A stretch of 64,000 nucleotides of DNA from UBA1952 sp965246785 (lineage in GTDB: Bacteria > Bacteroidota > Bacteroidia > Chitinophagales > Chitinophagaceae). The DNA is taken from positions 1 through 64,000 of the forward strand of contig CBDFFM010000027.1 of NCBI GenBank assembly GCA_965246785.1, given 5' to 3'. Below the pieces are notes generated by a model, which did no database searches, was not told the origin of the DNA, and was given only the letters and a program-made list of their open reading frames with translations. Made by a program: the position numbers and the translations under genes. Positions 34,141-42,112 of the stretch are shown one piece after another; position 1 is the stretch's first letter; each line of letters opens with the position of its first letter.

Positions 34141-35988
34141 TTGGAAGACCAACAAACCATTTCCCAAACCATTCAAAACGTGCAGGCAGCGCAGCACGAC
34201 GACTTCGACTGGAGCGTAGACAAGCGCAATGTGGCATCCTACAAAAACGAGGAGCGCCAGCAGATGGACACTATGTATGGCGGCACCTTTAAGCAAATCG
34301 GAGACTCCGAGCTGCTGCAGGGCACCATCGTAGGCAAGACCAAGACCGATGTGATTGTAAACATCGGCGCCAAGAGCGACGGCCTCATCTCCCTCAACGA
34401 GTTCCGCGACATGCAGGACATCAAAATCGGAGACGAGATTGAAGTGATGGTGGTTCAGAAGGAAGACAACGCAGGTCACCTGAACCTCAGCCGCAAGCTT
34501 GCCCGCGCAGCCCGCGCATGGCAGCAAATCGTTGACTTTTACAAGACCGGCGAGGTGGTTACCGGCACCATTACCTCCAAGACCAAGGGCGGCCTCATTG
34601 TGGACGTGCACGGCCTGGAAACCTTCCTGCCCGGCTCTCAGATAGACGTGAAGCCCGTCACCGACTACGACCAGTACGTAGGCAAGACGATGGACTTCAA
34701 GGTGGTGAAGATTAATGAGCAAATCCGCAACGCGGTAGTAAGCCACAAGGCCCTCATTGAGTCCGACATTGAAGCGCAGCGCTCCGTCATCATCGGCCAG
34801 CTTGAGAAGGGCCAGGTGCTGGAAGGCACGGTGAAGAACGTAACCGACTTCGGCGCGTTCATAGACCTCGGCGGCGTGGACGGCCTCCTTTATATCACAG
34901 ACATTTCATGGGGTCGCGTACAGCATCCGAGCGAAGTGCTTAGTAACGGCCAGAAGCTGAACGTTGTAGTGCTTGACTTTGATGATGAGAAGAAGCGTAT
35001 CTCCCTTGGCCTGAAGCAGCTTACGCCACATCCGTGGGAAGCCCTTCCTGCTGAAATCCACGAAGGCGCCACCGTTAAGGGCCGCGTGGTGAATATAGAA
35101 GACTACGGCGCATTCCTGGAAATTATGCCAGGCGTAGAAGGTCTCGTGCACGTATCCGAAATCACCTGGAGCTCCCAGCCAATCAACGCGAAGGAATTCT
35201 TCAAGGTTGGCGAAGAGTACGAAGCGAAGATTGTTACTCTTGACAAGGACGAGCGCAAGATGAGCCTCTCCATCAAGCAGCTCACGGAAGACCCGTGGGA
35301 GAACATTGAAAGCCTCTTCCCGATTGACTCCCGTCATAAGGGCACTGTTAAGAACATCACTCCGTACGGCGTATTCGTAGAGCTGGGCCAGGGCATCGGC
35401 GGCATGATTCACATCTCCGACCTGAGCTGGATTAAGCGCTACAATCACCCAAGCGAGTTCACGAAGGTTGGTCAGGAAATAGACGTGGTTATCCTTGGCA
35501 TTGACAAAGACAACCGCAAGCTCTCCCTCGGCCATAAGCAGATTGAGGACGATCCATGGAACACATTTGAAACGGTATTCCCAATCGGCTCCACGCACGA
35601 AGGCACCGTTACCCGCAAGGACGAGAAGGGCGCACACGTGCAGCTCCAGTACGGTCTTGACGCCTACATGCCTGCCCGCCACATGCGCAAGGAAGACGGC
35701 GGCAACATCGCTGTTGAAGAGCAGATTCCGGTGGTCATCATTGAGTTTGACCGCAACGACAAGCGCATCATGGTAAGCCACTCCCGCATCTGGGAACAAG
35801 CAGCTGCCGACGAGCGCGAGACCGTAAAGAAAGCGGCCAAGGCTGAAACGGAAACGACTCAGAAGACCGTTAAGAGCATCCAGGCTAAGGTTGAAAAGCC
35901 TACCCTCGGCGACCTCGGCGCCCTCAGCGCACTGAAGGACAAGCTGAAGAAGGCAGAAGACGAAGCCGGCAGCCCCAAGAGCGAATAA
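34141..35988 (+). CDS. rpsA: 30S ribosomal protein S1
   Basis: 615 residues with six S1 RNA-binding repeats, for example GTIVGKTKTDVIVNIGAKSDG, GQVLEGTVKNVTDFGAFIDL and GTVKNITPYGVFVELGQGIG; the repeats from the third on are closest to consensus (GAFxxL...GLxHxSxxS). It recruits and unfolds mRNA at the ribosome. The TTG start is supported by the strong SD. The C-terminus is a charged Lys/Ala/Glu tail. A clear terminator follows, so the gene is probably monocistronic. Confidence 0.97.
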   Translation: MEDQQTISQTIQNVQAAQHDDFDWSVDKRNVASYKNEERQQMDTMYGGTFKQIGDSELLQGTIVGKTKTDVIVNIGAKSDGLISLNEFRDMQDIKIGDEIEVMVVQKEDNAGHLNLSRKLARAARAWQQIVDFYKTGEVVTGTITSKTKGGLIVDVHGLETFLPGSQIDVKPVTDYDQYVGKTMDFKVVKINEQIRNAVVSHKALIESDIEAQRSVIIGQLEKGQVLEGTVKNVTDFGAFIDLGGVDGLLYITDISWGRVQHPSEVLSNGQKLNVVVLDFDDEKKRISLGLKQLTPHPWEALPAEIHEGATVKGRVVNIEDYGAFLEIMPGVEGLVHVSEITWSSQPINAKEFFKVGEEYEAKIVTLDKDERKMSLSIKQLTEDPWENIESLFPIDSRHKGTVKNITPYGVFVELGQGIGGMIHISDLSWIKRYNHPSEFTKVGQEIDVVILGIDKDNRKLSLGHKQIEDDPWNTFETVFPIGSTHEGTVTRKDEKGAHVQLQYGLDAYMPARHMRKEDGGNIAVEEQIPVVIIEFDRNDKRIMVSHSRIWEQAAADERETVKKAAKAETETTQKTVKSIQAKVEKPTLGDLGALSALKDKLKKAEDEAGSPKSE

Positions 35989-36008
35989 TCAGGAATCAGA
36001 TTGATAAA

Positions 36009-36038
36009 AAAAGAGGCTGTCGTTTAACAGCCTCTTTT
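36009..36038 (+). terminator. Rho-independent terminator of rpsA
   Basis: AAAAGAGGCTGT pairs with ACAGCCTCTTTT across a 6-nt loop. A-run before and T-run after make it able to act in both directions. It starts 20 nt past the rpsA stop. Confidence 0.92.
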
Positions 36039-36054
36039 CATTTACGGTCGGGCC

Positions 36055-36084
36055 GCGCTCATTCAGCGAATGGGGCGGCCTGAC
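36055..36084 (+). repeat. 30-bp gene-end repeat, copy 2 (partner at 4773)
   Basis: Reverse complement of 4773-4802 at 27 of 30 positions. Contains CATTCAGCGAATG, itself a small palindrome, inside GGCCGC...GCGGCC arms (36051-36080). It lies 9 bp past the stop of the split minus-strand gene. Confidence 0.6.
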
Positions 36085-36093
36085 CGATTTTAT

Positions 36094-36262
36094 TTACCGG
36101 CGACGATATCCACCTCCATAATCGCTACGATCATTGTTACCGTTCCAACCTTGGCCTCCATTGTTGTTATAGCTGCCATTGCCATTATTATAGCCATTGC
36201 CGTTCTTATTCCACCCATTATGGCGGCCATTGTCGTGACGGCCATAATTGCCATTATTGTAA
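36094..36262 (-). pseudogene. 3' part of the IS-split secreted-protein gene (Asn/Gly-rich tail)
   Basis: Codes for about 54 residues rich in Asn and Gly (NNGNYGRHDNGRHNGW at the start, DYGGGYRRR at the end) and stops with TAA at 36094. Together with 37336-37681 and without the IS and one target copy, it makes a single 169-residue frame. Cut off from its start, this part is not expected to be translated. Confidence 0.85.
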
Positions 36263-37335
36263 ACCTGAGTTCGGGATAAGAAGTTGTGGAAAAGTAGTGG
36301 CTTAAAAAGCGAATAGCGGCGTTGTTTTTGATGTATAGGTGATTGACTAAAAACAACTCACATCAAAAATGAACACACCGCTATTCGCTGACAAAGTAAC
36401 CGAAATTTTCGTTGCCGTAGATGATTTCTGCCTGCTTTTCGAACACCCCATCCATCAATTGCTCCTCGACCATTCGAATGGAACCAAAACCCGCAACCGG
36501 AAAGCATCGCTGTGCGATTCTGAAATCATTTCCATGCTCATTGCTTTTCATTCCGGCGGATTCAGAAACTTCAAGTTCTTCTACACCCAATACGCCTGCG
36601 TTCATCTCAAAGACAGCTTCCCCAACCTTGTCTCCTACAACCGCTTTGTAGAGCTCAGCCACCGCTGCGCAGTGGCCTTTATGCTTTTTCTCCATCACTG
36701 CTGCCGGGGCGAATGCACCGGCATCTCCTTTATTGATTCTACCGTTCTTCGGGTATGTCACAACAAGCGCATCCGCCGCAACAAAACCTTTGCTGGCATA
36801 GCTAAAATTGGCAAGAGCACTATGGGCTGGTTCTACGGATTCAAGCTGCACCTGGTGATCAATGATAAGGGAGAGATTCTGTCTTTCTACCTGAGTAAAG
36901 CCAATGTAGATGACCGGAATGCAAAGGCTATTACTACCCTTACGGAGAAGCTGTTTGGCAAGCTCTTCGGCGATAAGGGCTACATCTCAAAAGCGCTTAC
37001 CGATATGCTCTTTGGCAACGGCATCCAGCTTATAACTGCAGTGCGAAGGAACATGAAGGATAAGGCACTGAGCAATGAAGAGAAGCTGCTCTTGCGCAAG
37101 CGTTCAGTGATAGAAACGGTCAATGACGAGCTAAAGAATATCTGCCAGGTAGAGCATACAAGGCACCGTTCTCTGAACGGCTTTCTGCTGAACCTGATGA
37201 GCGCCATAGCCGCTTATTCTTTCTTTCCCAAGAAGCCTTCTATCAGAAAAGATATCGAGGAAACAAACCCAAAGCTCATCGCCGCTTTCCAACAACAACA
37301 GCAATTATTAATCGCCGCTTAAACCGAACTCAGGT
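36263..37335 (+). mobile_element. IS982-family insertion sequence
   Basis: 1073 bp. Terminal inverted repeats 36263-36280 (ACCTGAGTTCGGGATAAG) and 37318-37335 match at 16 of 18 positions. Flanked by the 5-bp direct repeat TGTAA (36258-36262 and 37336-37340). One transposase gene fills it. Ends, repeat and transposase are intact, so it may be active. It was inserted in a secreted-protein gene. Confidence 0.92.
36369..37322 (+). CDS. IS982-family DDE transposase
   Basis: 317 residues, the usual size. DDE-type residues: Asp in FIDSTVLRVCHN, Asp in LFGDKGYIS and Glu in RSVIETVNDELKN. The stretch KSTMGWFYGFKLHLVIND is typical for IS982. The stop codon lies inside the right terminal repeat. Intact frame. 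Cuts and joins DNA to move the element. Confidence 0.95.
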   Translation: MNTPLFADKVTEIFVAVDDFCLLFEHPIHQLLLDHSNGTKTRNRKASLCDSEIISMLIAFHSGGFRNFKFFYTQYACVHLKDSFPNLVSYNRFVELSHRCAVAFMLFLHHCCRGECTGISFIDSTVLRVCHNKRIRRNKTFAGIAKIGKSTMGWFYGFKLHLVINDKGEILSFYLSKANVDDRNAKAITTLTEKLFGKLFGDKGYISKALTDMLFGNGIQLITAVRRNMKDKALSNEEKLLLRKRSVIETVNDELKNICQVEHTRHRSLNGFLLNLMSAIAAYSFFPKKPSIRKDIEETNPKLIAAFQQQQQLLIAA

Positions 37336-37681
37336 TGTAAGCCGAAGCGTATTGCTGGCGGTAGTAAGCATTGCGCTCAAAAGGGGCGCGGGCGCGTACG
37401 CGGTAGTATTGTGTATTGCTGTAAGAGCAGCCGCCGTAGCGCTGGGGCAGGGAAGGCGCATACACCCAGCGGCCGCCTTCGGGATACACATATACACGGC
37501 GTTGGGTATTGTAGTAAACGTCCTGCTGCGGCATGTAGTAGTAGTCATCGTCGGAGCCATACCAGCTTTGCTGGGTTACCGGGGCGCCGATATTGATATT
37601 GACCCGCACCTGCGCATCACTGCGGAAGGAAGTAGTAGAAAGACCGAGGGCCAGGCCGGCCAGTAAGAGCATCTTTTTCAT
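37336..37681 (-). pseudogene. 5' part of the IS-split secreted-protein gene
   Basis: ATG 37681, signal peptide (MKKMLLLAGLALGLSTTSFRSDA), then a Tyr-rich domain (DDDYYYMPQQDVYYNTQRRV; YVYPEGGRWVYAP). The frame crosses into the IS and ends at a TAA supplied by the right terminal repeat (37319), which would give a 120-residue truncated product lacking the Asn/Gly-rich tail. The truncated protein could still be made and exported. Native function unknown. Confidence 0.87.
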
Positions 37682-37784
37682 TGTTGTGTTGATTTGAAAC
37701 CATTAAGGCAAGCGCTGTGCCAGTTTGCACAAGGCTTCATAAGCGGGCGTTAAGAGCCCAGCCGGCATTTACATCACAAAACAA

Positions 37785-37814
37785 AAAAGCCGGCGCAGGA
37801 ATGCGTCGGCTTTT
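37785..37814 (-). terminator. Terminator of the small secreted-protein gene
   Basis: AAAAGCCGGCGCA pairs with TGCGTCGGCTTTT (one G-T pair) across a 4-nt loop. On the minus strand it ends in TTTTTTG. It lies 26 nt past the stop at 37840. Confidence 0.85.
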
Positions 37815-37839
37815 GTCTTCATAGGAGGGGTAAGTATGC

Positions 37840-38235
37840 TTATCGGCGGCTGCCATCGTTAGCCGGCAGTGGCTCACTTTCATTATTCGCACGCATGTTA
37901 CGGTAAGCGTTCTTGGCCGGGCCGTCCCACGCTGGGGAAGCAGCACCCTGATATTGGGCGTTCATGCTGGCGGCAGTTGCTCCATAGAGGGTGAAGTTGT
38001 TCAGGCCATAGTACATCGTCTGACCCATCAGATACGGGCGGTATGCCTTACCGCTGCCTACCGTGAAGTCAGCATCGGGAGCGGGAGAAGTGGCTTGGCC
38101 AGCCCAGTCGGCACTGTATGCCCGGTCGTGGCTGCGGTCAATGTTGGCGCTGTGCTTAGCCTTCATCTTAGAGGCTGCTGAAGCGGGTATTGCGGCTGCG
38201 CCGATGAGGAGCAGGCTTACGATTAGCTTTTTCAT
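37840..38235 (-). CDS. Unknown small secreted protein
   Basis: 131 residues with a clear signal peptide (MKKLIVSLLLIGAAAIPASA). The mature part is rich in Ala, Asn and Tyr (YYGLNNFTLYGATAAS; MNAQYQGAASPAWDG) and ends in a polar tail. No family recognised. It has its own terminator. The 110 bp upstream to 38341 hold no gene. Confidence 0.75.
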   Translation of the reverse strand: MKKLIVSLLLIGAAAIPASAASKMKAKHSANIDRSHDRAYSADWAGQATSPAPDADFTVGSGKAYRPYLMGQTMYYGLNNFTLYGATAASMNAQYQGAASPAWDGPAKNAYRNMRANNESEPLPANDGSRR

Positions 38236-38341
38236 AAAGGGGTATTTAAGCGTGAATGAATGCTTTGTCTTGCCCCACTCTTGGCAAAAACATACCGCCG
38301 CGCCATAAAGAAATCTTAAAGGATTGCCGCCATGCGTAATC

Positions 38342-38349
38342 TATGTTTG
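38342..38349 (+). promoter_or_regulatory. Bacteroidota -7 element (TATGTTTG)
   Basis: Exact TAnnTTTG match 18 nt before the GTG at 38368. It argues against the upstream ATG at 38332 as the start. A TTG at 38324 is a little too close to be a standard -33 element. Confidence 0.45.
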
Positions 38350-38367
38350 TACCCAAACATTATTCTC

Positions 38368-38964
38368 GTGACCAAAAACCGGTTGGAAGCATTCTCAGAC
38401 GGCGTGCTTGCCATCATTATTACCATTATGGTGCTGGAACTGAAAGTGCCCCACGGCGATACGCTGGAAGCCCTGAAGCCGCTCCTGCCGGTTGGGGCCA
38501 GCTATGTGCTCAGTTTTGTGTACATCGCCATCTATTGGAACAATCACCACCACATGCTGCACGTCGTGAAGCACATCAACGGCGCAGTGCTGTGGGCCAA
38601 CATGCATCTGCTCTTCTGGTTATCCGTGGTGCCCTTTGCCACAAGCTGGATGGGCGAGAATCACTTCACGCAATGGCCGGTAGTCGTCTATGGCTTAATC
38701 CTCCTGATGTGCGGGCTTGCCTACACTATTCTATCCATTAAGCTGGAGCGTGCCGAAGGCCCGGATAGCGCCCTTCGCGCCGCCATCGGTACTGATGGCA
38801 AGGGTAAGCTATCACTGGTTTTATACTCCGCCGCCATTGCGCTCGCCTTTGTTGACCCGCGCATCAGCATGGGCATCTACGCGCTGGTGGCGGCCATGTG
38901 GTTCATCCCCGACAGACGCTTAGAGCGGCATCTGATGAAGGAGCGGGAAGCGGGGCAGCATTAA
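38368..38964 (+). CDS. TMEM175-family potassium channel (DUF1211)
   Basis: 198 residues from the GTG at 38368 (210 if the ATG at 38332 is used). The N-terminus TKNRLEAFSDGVLAIIITIM contains the family signature FSDGVLAIIIT. Six hydrophobic helices follow, including WNNHHHMLHVV between helices two and three. Bacterial homologues form tetrameric potassium-permeable channels. GTG is preferred because the family starts directly before RLEAFSDG and because a -7 promoter lies between the two possible starts. The end overlaps the CDGSH gene by 4 nt (convergent). Confidence 0.87.
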   Translation: MTKNRLEAFSDGVLAIIITIMVLELKVPHGDTLEALKPLLPVGASYVLSFVYIAIYWNNHHHMLHVVKHINGAVLWANMHLLFWLSVVPFATSWMGENHFTQWPVVVYGLILLMCGLAYTILSIKLERAEGPDSALRAAIGTDGKGKLSLVLYSAAIALAFVDPRISMGIYALVAAMWFIPDRRLERHLMKEREAGQH

Positions 38965-39185
38965 GCCGTCTTCTTCGGCGGCAGCGCGAAGGCAATAGCT
39001 TCATGCTCAAAGTGCCCTTTGTGCGAGCCGTCACAAAACGGCTTATTCTTAGAAAGCCCGCAGCGGCAGATGGCCACCACATCGCGCCCTGCGAGGTCGT
39101 AAGGATTACCGTCTTTATCTACGATTTGAAAATCGCCTTCTACTTTAAGAGAGCCGTTGTTATTGACCGTTAGCTTGGTGGGCAT
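38961..39185 (-). CDS. CDGSH-type iron-sulfur protein
   Basis: 74 residues. The motif CRCGLSKNKPFCDGSHKGHF has the three Cys and one His that bind a [2Fe-2S] cluster. The N-terminal part (LKVEGDFQIVDKDGNPYDL) is the typical beta-rich lead-in. Probably an electron or cluster carrier in the cytoplasm. Confidence 0.93.
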   Translation of the reverse strand: MPTKLTVNNNGSLKVEGDFQIVDKDGNPYDLAGRDVVAICRCGLSKNKPFCDGSHKGHFEHEAIAFALPPKKTA

Positions 39186-39359
39186 GGATGCTGCGTTATT
39201 TGCCGCAAGCTACACGATTACCATACCACCTGTCCCAACCCTTATCAATGCCCGAAGCCTTCAGCTACAAGGGCCGGCCCCTACACGGCCCAATAAACAA
39301 AATCATAACAGCCCGCCAATAAACCTCTGCCGCCTGCGCGGTCTAAATTCATCCAAGCA

Positions 39360-40793
39360 ATGACCCAACAAGAGAAACTCCAGATGCTCTGGAGCCGCGC
39401 CGGCTTTGGCATGCCGCTGGCAGAGCGCAAAAGCAGCAAGACAATAGACGAAACCGTAGCGCAGTTGCTGCACGCCACGACGCCGCTGCCGCTGGAAGTC
39501 ATTTCCGCCGAAGAATGGACGGAGCTGAACAGCAGCCGCGTGAAAGGCGATTCTCCGGAAGCAGTGGCCTTCCAGATGAAGCTGCGTTCCTTCCGCGAGA
39601 AGACGGGCGACCTCGGTCTGCTCTGGCTGCGCCAGATGGGCGCTACGGAGCATCCTTTTCAGGAAAAGATGGCCCTTTTCTGGCATGGCCACTTCGCCAC
39701 GCGCGTGGACAATCCTTATTACGACCAGCTCCTGCTCCAGACTTTCCGCGCCGGTGGCCTCGGCTCTTTCAGGGAGCTGCTTTTTGCTGTCTCTAAAAGC
39801 CCGGCGATGCTGGCATTTCTGAATAATCAGCAGAATAAGAAAAAGCACCCGAACGAAAACTTTGCGCGTGAGTTAATGGAACTGTTCACGCTCGGGCGCG
39901 CGGCTTATTCGGAGCAGGACGTAAAGGAAGCCGCCCGCGCCTTCACCGGATGGAGCTTCGATGAGGAAGCGCAGTTTACCATTCGCAGCGGCCAGCATGA
40001 CAACGGTGAAAAGAACTTCCTCGGCAAGAGCGGCGATTTTGCAGGAGACGATATTCTGAACATTATCCTGGAACGCCGGGAGACGGCAACCTTCGTCACG
40101 CGAAAAATCTACCACTACTTCGTCAATGAAGAGCGTGTAGATGAAGCCTGGCTGGCGGAACTCGCGGACTACTTTTACAAGAGCGATTACAACATCGCCA
40201 CGCTCATGCGGGCCATCTTTACTTCCGAAAAATTCTATCAGCCTGTCAATCGCGGCGCGCGCATTAAGGCGCCTGTAGAGCTATTGGTGGGGATGCAGCG
40301 CGTTGCGCCGGCCACTTTTGAGAAGGAGCGGACGCTCATTAATCTCCAGCGCGTGCTTGGGCAGCAGCTATTCTTTCCACCCAATGTAGCCGGGTGGCCG
40401 GGTGGCCGCGCATGGATTGACTCATCCACCCTGTCCACGCGCATGAGGCTGCCGGAAGCTATTTACACATCTAAAGAGTTGGAGCTACGAGCGAAGGAAA
40501 TAGATGCGGAGATGACCGAAGTAAACAAGAAGCCGTTGATGTCAGACTCCGGCGTAGAAGGCAAGTTCAAGATAGGCAAAGCCGAAGCGGACTGGAGCAA
40601 CTTCGCCGCTTATTGTCAGGATTATGATGTGGCGAAGCTGCCGCGATTGCTGGCAGATTATCTGTTGGCAGTGCCTATCTCGGATGCGCAATTGAAGACT
40701 GCGATGAAGTACGCCGCGAGCTGCAGTAAGGAAGAATTAATCAAAACGCTCAGCATCCGGCTGATGGGCTTGCCGGAATACCAATTAGCATAA
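39360..40793 (+). CDS. DUF1800 family protein
   Basis: 477 residues. Start LWSRAGFGMPLAE, then the family's WLRQMGATEHPFQEKMALFWHGHF, NFARELMELFTLG, AARAFTGWSF and the late FFPPNVAGWPGGRAWI. It lies 49 nt upstream of a DUF1501 gene, and the two families almost always occur together. Role unknown. No signal peptide was seen on this member. Confidence 0.92.
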   Translation: MTQQEKLQMLWSRAGFGMPLAERKSSKTIDETVAQLLHATTPLPLEVISAEEWTELNSSRVKGDSPEAVAFQMKLRSFREKTGDLGLLWLRQMGATEHPFQEKMALFWHGHFATRVDNPYYDQLLLQTFRAGGLGSFRELLFAVSKSPAMLAFLNNQQNKKKHPNENFARELMELFTLGRAAYSEQDVKEAARAFTGWSFDEEAQFTIRSGQHDNGEKNFLGKSGDFAGDDILNIILERRETATFVTRKIYHYFVNEERVDEAWLAELADYFYKSDYNIATLMRAIFTSEKFYQPVNRGARIKAPVELLVGMQRVAPATFEKERTLINLQRVLGQQLFFPPNVAGWPGGRAWIDSSTLSTRMRLPEAIYTSKELELRAKEIDAEMTEVNKKPLMSDSGVEGKFKIGKAEADWSNFAAYCQDYDVAKLPRLLADYLLAVPISDAQLKTAMKYAASCSKEELIKTLSIRLMGLPEYQLA

Positions 40794-40842
40794 GCAGTGA
40801 ATAGTAAGTAGTGAAACATACAACTGTCCAACAACCGTAGCG

Positions 40843-42036
40843 ATGAACCGCAGAAAATTTGTCCAACTTTCTTCCCTCGCCTCGGCCTCTCTGATGGTGC
40901 CGGGTTTCCTTAAAGCTTTCGCCGCTGTGCCGCCGGCGTTGGGCAGCAAGAAGCTCATCGTTCTTCAACTAAGCGGCGGCAATGACGGCCTCAATACCAT
41001 TATCCCATTCCGCAACGACATCTACTACAAGAGCCGTCCCGGCATCGCCGTCAAAAGCGAAGAAGCCCTCCGTCTTACGGACGAGTACGCACTGCACCCG
41101 ATGCTGCGCGGCCTTAAAGGCTTTTACGACGATGGTATGCTGACGCTGCTGAACGGCGTTGGCTATCCGCAGCCCAACCGCTCCCACTTCCGCAGCATGG
41201 ATATTTGGCAAAGCGGCAGCGCTTCGGAAGAGATTGTTACCACCGGCTGGATTGGCCGTTATCTGGACGGCGCATGCAAAGACTGCTCTTCGCATAATAC
41301 ACTCGCAATTGAGGTGGACGACAGCCTAAGTCTCAGCATGAAAGGAAGAGACAAAAAAGCCCTCGCCATCCGGGACGCCAAGGCTTTTTACGCCGCCGCA
41401 AAAGCACCGTACTTCAGCGCCGTAGCTTCCAGCCATGCCGCTGAGCATGGCAGCGCGCTGCCGGATTATCTCTACAAGACGCTGCGCGAAACCATTTCTT
41501 CTGCCGAGTATGTCCACGAGCACTTCGGTGCTGGAAAGCCAACGCAGACTTATCCGGATACGCCGCTCGGCAAGCGCATGAAGACGATTGCTTCGCTTAT
41601 GCTTGGCGGGGCGGATACGCAGGTGTACTACGCTTCTCACGGCTCCTTTGACACACATGTGGGCCAGCGCGGGCGGCAGGATAAGCTGCTAAAGGATATG
41701 GACGAGGCGCTCACCGCATTTACTGAGGAAATGAAGGCGGCGGGTCTGATGAATGATGTGCTCATCATGACCTTCTCAGAATTTGGTCGCCGCGTAGTGC
41801 AAAACGCCAGCAACGGCACCGACCACGGCACGGCTGCGCCTATGTTTTTCATCTCCGGCAAGCTGAAGACACAGGGCATTTACAACGCGTTGCCGTCATT
41901 AGAAGACTTAGACGAGGGCGACCTGAAATGGGCGATTGACTTCAAGCAGGCCTACGCTACGGTGCTGGACGGCTGGGTGGGTGCCCCGGCAGATAAGATT
42001 CTCGGGAAGCATTACAATCGCCTAACATTTCTGTGA
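40843..42036 (+). CDS. DUF1501 family protein, exported
   Basis: 397 residues. MNRRKFVQLSSLASASLMVPG at the start looks like a twin-arginine-type signal (RRKF). Then KLIVLQLSGGNDGLNTIIP, NRSHFRSMDIWQSG, YYASHGSFDTHVGQ and MTFSEFGRRVVQNASNGTDHGTA, the sulfatase-like fold pattern of DUF1501. Forms a pair with the DUF1800 gene and is probably co-transcribed. Confidence 0.92.
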   Translation: MNRRKFVQLSSLASASLMVPGFLKAFAAVPPALGSKKLIVLQLSGGNDGLNTIIPFRNDIYYKSRPGIAVKSEEALRLTDEYALHPMLRGLKGFYDDGMLTLLNGVGYPQPNRSHFRSMDIWQSGSASEEIVTTGWIGRYLDGACKDCSSHNTLAIEVDDSLSLSMKGRDKKALAIRDAKAFYAAAKAPYFSAVASSHAAEHGSALPDYLYKTLRETISSAEYVHEHFGAGKPTQTYPDTPLGKRMKTIASLMLGGADTQVYYASHGSFDTHVGQRGRQDKLLKDMDEALTAFTEEMKAAGLMNDVLIMTFSEFGRRVVQNASNGTDHGTAAPMFFISGKLKTQGIYNALPSLEDLDEGDLKWAIDFKQAYATVLDGWVGAPADKILGKHYNRLTFL

Positions 42037-42112
42037 AACCGTAAAGCATTAGCCGGCGTAACTTGCTTGGGCGCATTTTTTATGCGCTTTTGCTATATAA
42101 AGTCAACGCCTG

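Noticed and set aside
34906..35799. 297-codon open frame on the minus strand
   Set aside because: Shadow of the S1 repeats of rpsA.
36090..36356. Minus-strand ORF of 88 codons, Ile/Met/Ala-rich
   Set aside because: Wrong frame of the Asn/Gly-rich tail and crosses the IS boundary.
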